Below, in pieces: positions 57,601 to 64,000 of a stretch of DNA of 64,000 nucleotides. This DNA is from Brachypodium distachyon (Eukaryota > Streptophyta > Magnoliopsida > Poales > Poaceae). The DNA is taken from the NCBI RefSeq assembly GCF_000005505.3, contig NC_016133.3, positions 42,249,237 to 42,313,236 of the forward strand. The letters run 5' to 3'. The translations under genes and the position numbers were made by a program. Each line of letters starts with the position of its first letter. The stretch's first letter is position 1. The notes under the pieces were generated by a model that did no database searches, had not been told where the DNA came from, and saw only the letters and a program-made list of their open reading frames with translations.

Positions 57601-60600
57601 TGTGAGACTCCGTGACTGAAGTTATGCAATTTAGCACCAAATGCTAACTCGCACATAAATCAAGTCACAGTGCCTCCCTACGATGAACACTTCACAACAT
57701 ACACGCAATGTGTTCACCGCAGATTGGAACAAAAATGATATCGTCACATCACTTTAAGACACAAGATTAAGTCAAGCTCATACAAGGAGCGAAATACCAA
57801 GTTATTACAACTCAGGGACACATGTCCACAATCTTCATTACACCAGCGGAAGCAAATTAGGCCCGAGTACGGAAGTTTACAATTGTTGCCTAAGAGGCTG
57901 AAACTGAAAGGAGAGCCTGCCACAAGTTCACAGAACCCTGCTCTGGAATCTTATGGCTAAACGTCAAAGCTGTCGTCGTCGAACTCCACGAAGTAACCAC
58001 TCACCTGCTCCTCTGAGAACTCTAAAGAAAACAAAGTTGCAAAGCAACTGAGTACAAGGTACTCGCAAGACTTATGGGAGATCTAAACTAGATATGCAAC
58101 AAGTCTCAAAGGATGGTAACATGGTGGGGTTATGCAGCAGCAATATATCTGGAGAGACTCACTAATGACATCGTCTAAGTAGAGGATGAGAAGCGTCTAC
58201 TAAGTGAGGTGATCTTCTAACAACTAACACCAAACAAACACAACCTCTTATCACCCCCTTAACCCCTTGTGAGGAAGTGATCCACACTCACACTTAAGCA
58301 GTTTTAAGCATATCCATGATTAAGGCTAATTACTACTCAGTTTATGAGATTAAGTTGAGTAAAATGATTAAGTTCTCTATGATCAAGTAATGACCAACCA
58401 AGTCGTCCATAACCGCGGACACGGCTTTCCGAAAGATTTATCCCTGCAGGGTGTGCCAATTTACCCACGTTCGTTCAACCCTTATTGCCACTCGAGTAGG
58501 AACAAACAAAGGCGTGTGTCGGCAGGATTGGGCGACACGACGTTTCTAAGCCCCACAACTAATTCAGGAAACCACCCAACTGAGTCTAATCCGAGACGAG
58601 AGCCCGGCCGAAGCGTCGTACGGACTCAAGAGTTGTGTGGACAGCTGGTAGCGGTTTAGAGCCCGCAGGCCACTCCAGACTAGTGCCGCAATCTTATATG
58701 TATGCAAAGTACCAACAAATCTCCAACACAACACCAGTGTATATGTGATATGCCAAATGGAACGCCCGAACTATGTGGCCCCTGGAAGAGCTATGAAACG
58801 AGTACTAAGCCGAGGGGGAAGCCATATCTTGTCCCACGAGCGGTTAGCGCGAAGTTTCTTGGGTCGGCGAAAACGAGAACTCGGTCCTTAGGTCGGCGCC
58901 AATGGAACAAAACACCAATGCGTTAGCACGGCCTCCCATCGTTGCCTTGTGCAGGTAATATAACATGTCACAGTTTAATAATTGCAATTAAATACATAAA
59001 GTAGCATGTGGATGTAGCAATTGTATAACCCCAAGTAAGGACACTAGACTAGCAAGCTAAGCAAAACTTCTAATGACCAACTAGGGCAATAACAAACATG
59101 TGATATGGTAATAGGATAAGGAACAAGACAACATGCATTTGAGTAGAGCTGACTAAAGCTATGCAATCCTAGAGGCATCGTGACAAGAACTGAGAACGTA
59201 ACTTAATGCAAGAATGAGAGAGAGGCATTGAGTATAAACAACATGGTCAAGGAATGACTGCTTGCCTGGATCCTCGGTCGCTGGGCACCGAGAGATGGGG
59301 TCCGAAGAAGTGTGGGAACTCGGACCGTCGACAGAGTAAGTCGGAGTCGCTATCGTAAAGAACCAAATCACCAAATACACAAATAAGGTAACAATCAATA
59401 GGTGCAATGCACAATTCAACATGAAATGGCATGTGACATCATGATGCAACAATATGCAGACGAATGGATTCCATTAGCAACAAAGTTAACCATTAGGTGA
59501 CTTAATTAAAGTAAACAGCAGCTTTAAAAGACTCAAATGGCCTAACCAAGTATGCTACTGTGTTCTACAAGTTACAGCAATCAACTTTGATGTTTACACT
59601 AATTACAGAAGAGTTACCAGTCTTAAATTAGAGACTAAACAACTTCATACATTTGAATTTCAAATCTGGGACAAATTTGAAATTCGAAATGTCAAAATGG
59701 AAAACTAATAGCACAGTTAAATTCCTTACATTTTTCTGATTCCAAAACATATATGGTTTGCCCAAATTGGACTTAGCATGCATTTATTAGGAATTAAACA
59801 AGATCTAACCATTTTTTGGAATTTCAAAACGTAAAACAAAACAAAACCAAAACGCACCAGGTCCTAGCCACGGTCATTGACATGCAGGACCGGCTCGATG
59901 ACGTGGCGGTGACGCAGATCCAAACAGGGATGGCATGTGGAGTGAGTCTACCGATGCGGCGGTGAACCATGCCGCTGACATGTGGGTCCGAGGGCCCACC
60001 TGTCAGTGACCGGTTAATCCCAAAAATTGGGGTTTTATTCCGCACGGAGAGGACTCGAACCCAGGACGCACGGATCTGAACAGATCGGGATAAGGCACGG
60101 ATCTTGTAGATCCATGCGCTCCACTCCTTAAGAACTAACGAAAAGCTCACCTTGCGCTTGCCCGCGGCAGCCATGGAATTGCACGACGCCGGCAACCACA
60201 AACAAGCGGTGCAACAGGTAAAGGTGTGGCCTTTTCTTCGGAGAATTCCACAAAGGGCAAGGTGGCTCGACGGCCACCACACAAACCCCTGTGGCACGCG
60301 CGCACGTCACGGAGCCGAAGCTTGTCAGCGGCGTCCAGGGCGTGGTCTCGTCGTCCTAGCGCTACAGAGAGTTCTAGAGGGAGCGGAAGGAAGCAACAGA
60401 TGCACAATGGCGAGGCGGAGCTCACCGTGCACGAGATGGTCCAAGGGGAGGCTCGCCGTCGCCGGAATTTGAAGAAGGGTCGTCGGCGGCTGGAGTTGAA
60501 GAAGAGGAGCTAGGTGACGACGTAGGCGATCTCCGGTCGATTCCTCCCTGGTAGACGAGCTCGCGGTTCTTTTGACGCGATCGACTGGGCTTGAGGACGA

Positions 60601-61443
60601 CGGAGACGGCGGCTCGACGCAGCGGCGCCCACGGCTCGGAAAGGAAGGCGACGACGGCGCACAGAAAAAGGGGGAGGAGGACCCGTCTAGGTTTTCCTGG
60701 CTCTAGGGTTGAGAGGAGGCGCGGGGCTTGCTTAAATAGGGGCGCGGAGCTCTCCCTGTCGCTGTCGACGTCGACGTGGCGCGGGGCTCCACCGGGCAGG
60801 AAGAAGAAAACAGAGGAGGAAGACGATGCTGTTAGAGATGGCGTATTTCGGGGAAATACGCCTTCACTACTGGGAGGCGTAACGCGGGGCGCGCGCGGGC
60901 GTAGCTTGGCCGCGCGGGGTGTGCCGGGAGAAGATGGGCTGCGGCGCTGCTGGGCTGCGCGGAAGAAGCTGGGCCGAGGCGGCTGCTGGGCCGGCTCGGG
61001 CCTGAGGTAAGAAAGGTAAGCGTTTTCTTTTCTTTTTCCTTTTTCCTTTTTCTGTTTTCTCTTTTGCAAATAGTTTTTGATTCAAATTTCAAATACCATT
61101 TTGAAAAGCTGAGAAGTAGGAGAATTCAAATATGGTACTACTATTTGGGAAATATTCAAATGGACTAAAGGTTTAAAAACAAAACCCATTTGAATATCAT
61201 TTGTAAAATATAGGAAAATGAATTTAAACTCAAAGAAAGAAGGATGATTCATATTTGAATCTTCTAGCAAATTCAAACGACAAGATTCAAACCACAAGTT
61301 AAAATGTAATTTTCAAATTTATGTGAAACAAAGAAGAGATGACATGGCATGGATGCAAATGTAAAATGTCATGCAACAAGAATTAAATTACAAGCAGGTC
61401 CAACAAGGGTTTAAATGTAAGATGTTGCTCTCAGGCTGTTACA
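57601..61443 (-). mobile_element. Coding-free TG...CA insertion of 3.8 kb within copia gag (LTR-like)
   Basis: On the minus strand it begins TGTAACAGCC (61443) and ends GGAGTCTCACA (57601). It is flanked by CCATG on both sides (57596-57600 and 61444-61448), and copia gag reads through after removal of one copy. Like the other insertion it has no coding frames with domains, an AT-rich head, a GC-rich block (about 60150-61010) and an AT-rich tail, but the sequences are different. Best explained as a solo LTR of a long-LTR (LARD-like) family. It contains a tRNA-like stretch at 60045-60127. Confidence 0.7.
60045..60127 (-). other. tRNA-like sequence inside the 3.8-kb insertion
   Basis: On the minus strand GGAGTGG...CCTCTCC could pair as an acceptor stem (six of seven). 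A B-box-like GGGTTCGAGTCC and an A-box-like GGAGCGCATGG are present. The T stem does not pair well, so this is a decayed or tRNA-derived sequence rather than a working tRNA gene. Confidence 0.4.
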
Positions 61444-61900
61444 CCATGTCCTCCTCCTGTGTACTTTTCTGTCACCAACTGCTTCAGCAGCCGGGTAGCA
61501 TATATCTTTGAAAAACCAGTGAACTAGCTCTTTATCTTTTCAAGATACTCCCCTACGAAAGCACACTCTGCAATTGAGCCCACAATAGCGTGCTCAATTG
61601 TGTTCTTTATAAAAGCCATGCACGTTTTGTTGGCGGTGAGCCACTTTTTGTTCTCGAGTGTGTATGACATCTCCAATGGAGCATACTCCCTCTTCTTTTT
61701 CTCCCAAGCAGCATCATCATCTTTTACATCCCTGACTGGCTCTGTAGGCATCGGTGGTTATGGAGTGTCAACCACCCAGTCCACCTCGGCACAAACAAAA
61801 ACCAGATCAACTTTCTTTCTCCACTCAGTGTAGTTGTCACCCCTGAGGGTTGTTACGTCCTTGAGGCATCTCATCAAGTAGTACCCTCCTGAAACCACAA
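61444..61900 (-). pseudogene. copia gag, N-terminal part
   Basis: Minus-strand text LRGDNYTEWRKKVDLVFVCA and EVDWVVDTP, then a stop, then AAWEKKKREYAPLEMSY and HAIVGSIAECAFVGEYLEKI, typical of the start of copia gag. At least two frame defects are visible. Confidence 0.82.
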
Positions 61901-62987
61901 TGACGTGAGAAGATAACAACAATTGCATGCATTAATCCAACGTTGGTCAAAATTAATTCATACAACTGTTTGTGCAATTTAATCTATATCACCGTTGGGC
62001 AGAAAATATAATTAAATGCACATTTTAAACATTAATCATGATCATGCTATTAATGACGTTGGTCAAGAAAAAAAATAACAGGATCACAATTAACATAAAA
62101 AACTTTTAAACTATTTGCAGCGGAAACTATTAACTAAAATTATAACTTTACACTTTTCAGAAGCAAAATTTTGCACTTTTCTATTTCCTAAAACAAACAT
62201 CTCGTTGATTCGGCCTGAATAGGACAAAAAAATACCATAATGTGCAAAAACTGGACAAAAATGTTAATGAAATGCTTCTGTTAAAAAAAACTTTCATCTT
62301 TCGGCCCGCCTCACTCGCGAGGCCCAGAAACTGCTACCGCACTCACGCGGCCCACGGCCGAAATTTCTTTGCGCAGCCGAGAGCAGCGCGCGCGGCCCAG
62401 CAGCTGGTGGTCCATGGCCTCTTTCTCCTTTGCAGCCAAAGCCCGCAGGCTGCAGGCTCTTGCGGCGCGGCCCCACGGCCCAGCTAGCGCGCACGCGGCC
62501 CGCCAGTCGGGGCAGCCACGCCAGGCTCGTCCTCAGCCATCCGATCAGCTCGGACAGCTGAGCGCGTCTTTCGCCTGGGTCAAGACACCCCGGCCGACGG
62601 CTCCCGAAACCCTTGACGTTCTCCCTCCCGTGCTCTCTCTTTCTCCTCTGGCGGCGGCAGCGGGAGGAAGTCTCGGCCGGAGCGAGCCGCCGAGCCGTGC
62701 CGGCGGCTTTTCCTCCTTCCCCCCACCTCTTTGTCCATTCTTTCCCGGCGAAGGCGATGCGGCCGGCTCTTCACCGGCCGGACTGGCGTGGCGTCATCCC
62801 TGGCCCCTTGCCGGCGTGCGCGTGCACCCAACGGTGCGCGCGTCGCTGTCAAGTGACCGGCGGCCGACGACCGAAATCCGACGACCGGCGGCGGCGCCCA
62901 CGGGTAAGTTTCTTTGTCTTTTTCTTTTTATTTCTCTTTTCTTTTCTCCTTTCTCTTTCTACCGAAGCCGATTTACTCGTCTAAATC
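61901..62987 (-). other. Untranslated leader of the copia element
   Basis: About 1.1 kb between the primer-binding site and gag, with a GC-rich block at 62290-62900. No gene recognised. It is long for a copia leader, so a further old insertion may be hidden here. Confidence 0.45.
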
Positions 62988-62999
62988 GCTCTGATACCA
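62988..62999 (-). other. Primer-binding site of the copia element
   Basis: The minus strand reads TGGTATCAGAGC, complementary to the 3' end of initiator tRNA-Met, one base inside the 5' LTR. This fixes the LTR boundary and the element's orientation. Confidence 0.92.
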
Positions 63000-63000
63000 T

Positions 63001-63175
63001 TGATAGAAACCTAGAATCGTCTAGGTGTAGATCTAGCCGGTAGAAGGTTCTTTCTGTGGTTTGACTTGAGATTCAGGTATGGGAGAAAGAGAGGAAGGGG
63101 AGGAGGGGTACCTTCTCCTCGGGACGATGACGAGGATGCCGGCGTGGACGTCATGGTCGGCGGCTGTCGTGGTGG
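63001..63175 (-). repeat. 5' LTR of the copia element, partial
   Basis: The 3'-terminal part of the 5' LTR (minus strand), starting on the plus strand with TGATAGAAACCTAGAATC. It matches 49997-50160 with a few substitutions. Similarity ends near 63160-63175, where another LTR begins. Confidence 0.88.
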
Positions 63176-64000
63176 TGTCACGGCAGATGCCATAGGATGG
63201 CTTAACTTGGGGCCGATGGACGCAGGAGGATCCGGATGAGGGAGGACATGAAGGGAAACACGCACAAAACACACGAGCACACACAAATTTACCGAGGTTC
63301 GGAGCCCTCTTGTCGAGGTAAGACTTCTACTCCTGCTTTGTTGTATTAGCCGAGATAGACAAACTCTACAATGGCGCTCCTTGAGTTGTATTCTTGAGGA
63401 ACAAGAAGAAGGGAAAACCCTAGATGCCTAAGTGCTCTCGTCCTAAGCGCCTCCCTTCTCTACAGAGGGATAAGGTTCTATTTATAGGCCGCCCATGTCA
63501 CATTGACATGCGGGCCGAGTCTAACGTCATCTTCCTTGGGTCCTACTGGGCACGCGGCTTGGTTCCCTCCAGGCAGTACCGTAGGGGACAAGACGACTTT
63601 ACTTTTCCCTGCCAGTCTGCAACGGGCACAGCTATCCTCTGCCGGCTTCCGTCATAGATTCTCTTTCGGTGCTTCTCTAGTGTGGTTACCTCACACCGGT
63701 ACGCAGGCGCTGACCGCTTTTCTGAGATAATGATGGCTTGACTTTACTTTGCACCGCGTGGTCAGGATAAGACCGTTGAGAGATCTCGGCGCTCGTCCTT
63801 ATCCTGCAAACTTATAAAACAAGATAGCCATGCCGACATACGCTCGGGATACCGGCTTAGTGTTAGTTTAACTTTACGATGCCGGCATACGTAACTATGC
63901 CGGCTTTGCCTCCGTCATCTCGGCTGGAGTTGTGTCGCCATGACCCTACCCGGGGTCATCCCCCCCACAACGGCGAGGGAGCGATGGCGAGCGGGCACAG
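63176..64000 (+). mobile_element. LTR of another retrotransposon, inserted in the copia 5' LTR and reaching the window edge
   Basis: Starts TGTCACGGCAGATGCC, as do several Triticeae gypsy LTRs I know. It continues with GGTTCGG and a TATA-like TCTATTTATAGG (63478-63489). It ends, or nears its end, in GACCCTACCCGGGGTCATCCCCCCC. The last ~30 bases (ACAACGGCGAGGGAGCG) resemble the copia LTR at 50155-50172, so the host LTR may resume at about 63972. No 5-bp duplication could be confirmed. Confidence 0.6.

Larger units (their letters stand above)
49997..63175 (-). mobile_element. Decayed Ty1-copia retrotransposon with nested insertions
   Basis: Reading on the minus strand: 5' LTR (63175 down to 63001, cut by another LTR), primer-binding site TGGTATCAGAGC (62988-62999), leader, gag, protease, integrase, reverse transcriptase, RNase H, polypurine tract (50418-50430), 3' LTR (50417 down to 49997). 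The order PR-IN-RT-RH is that of Ty1-copia. Two large insertions split it at 52631-55872 (between IN and RT) and 57601-61443 (inside gag). Copia sequence resumes exactly across both breaks after one copy of the target duplication. The genes carry deletions, frameshifts and a changed protease site, so it is dead. Confidence 0.92.

Noticed and set aside
62242..63043. 224-residue plus-strand frame near the copia 5' end
   Set aside because: It lies on the opposite strand of the copia leader and LTR, is Ala/Arg/Pro/Ser-rich, and has no domain.

Overview
This is a window of nuclear DNA from a grass (Poaceae), probably of the pooid type. The coding genes are GC-rich with plant-style GT-AG introns. 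The spacers hold Stowaway MITEs with CTCCCTC-type ends flanked by TA, and the larger repeats are hAT, PIF/Harbinger, LINE and Ty1-copia elements as found in grasses. Nothing bacterial, viral-replicon-like or CRISPR-like is present. Species cannot be fixed from the sequence alone.

Layout. 1-1973: 5' half (window-truncated) of a hAT element on the minus strand, with its terminal inverted repeat at 1951-1973. 3789-11455: three host genes on the plus strand: a chitinase-like GH19 protein (CTL1 type), an ascorbate-peroxidase-related heme peroxidase (APX-R/APX6 type) and a DUF1997 protein. 11851-11923: tRNA-Glu(CTC), minus strand. 13003-13653: single-exon AP2/ERF factor, minus. 13.9-18.4 kb: repeat-rich spacer with a solo LTR and MITEs. 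19987-22524: RanBP2-type zinc-finger protein with three zinc fingers, minus, nine coding exons, the last consisting only of the stop codon. 26855-28403: seven-membrane-span DUF3537 protein, a plant relative of insect gustatory receptors. 29238-31469: single-exon LRR receptor-like pseudokinase of the pollen-receptor (PRK) type. 31993-36158: complete PIF/Harbinger element with both genes and a TAA target duplication. 37160-37776: triplicated 67-bp repeat running into a long-armed inverted-repeat element. 38090-38884: DUF599 membrane protein, minus; a truncated copy of its 5' end lies at 42214-42334. 39495-40924: poly(A)-tailed retroposon with a target duplication. 44728-47020: CASP-like membrane protein. 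47237-49250: 5'-truncated LINE. 49997 to the right edge: a decayed Ty1-copia element on the minus strand, split by two large TG...CA insertions (3.2 and 3.8 kb, each with a 5-bp target duplication) and by a further LTR that enters its 5' LTR at 63176.

The host genes do not form an operon-like or obviously shared pathway. They are ordinary grass genes separated by transposable elements. The chitinase-like gene acts in cell-wall assembly, the peroxidase-related protein in plastid redox, the AP2/ERF and zinc-finger proteins in nuclear regulation, and the rest are membrane or signalling proteins.

I found no convincing new multi-gene system. The points most worth a second look are the DUF3537 receptor-like protein, the twin-arginine-like signal in the peroxidase, the receptor pseudokinase with every catalytic motif altered, the stop-codon-only exon, the intact Harbinger boundaries, the triplicated end of the inverted-repeat element and the two coding-free giant insertions inside the copia element.
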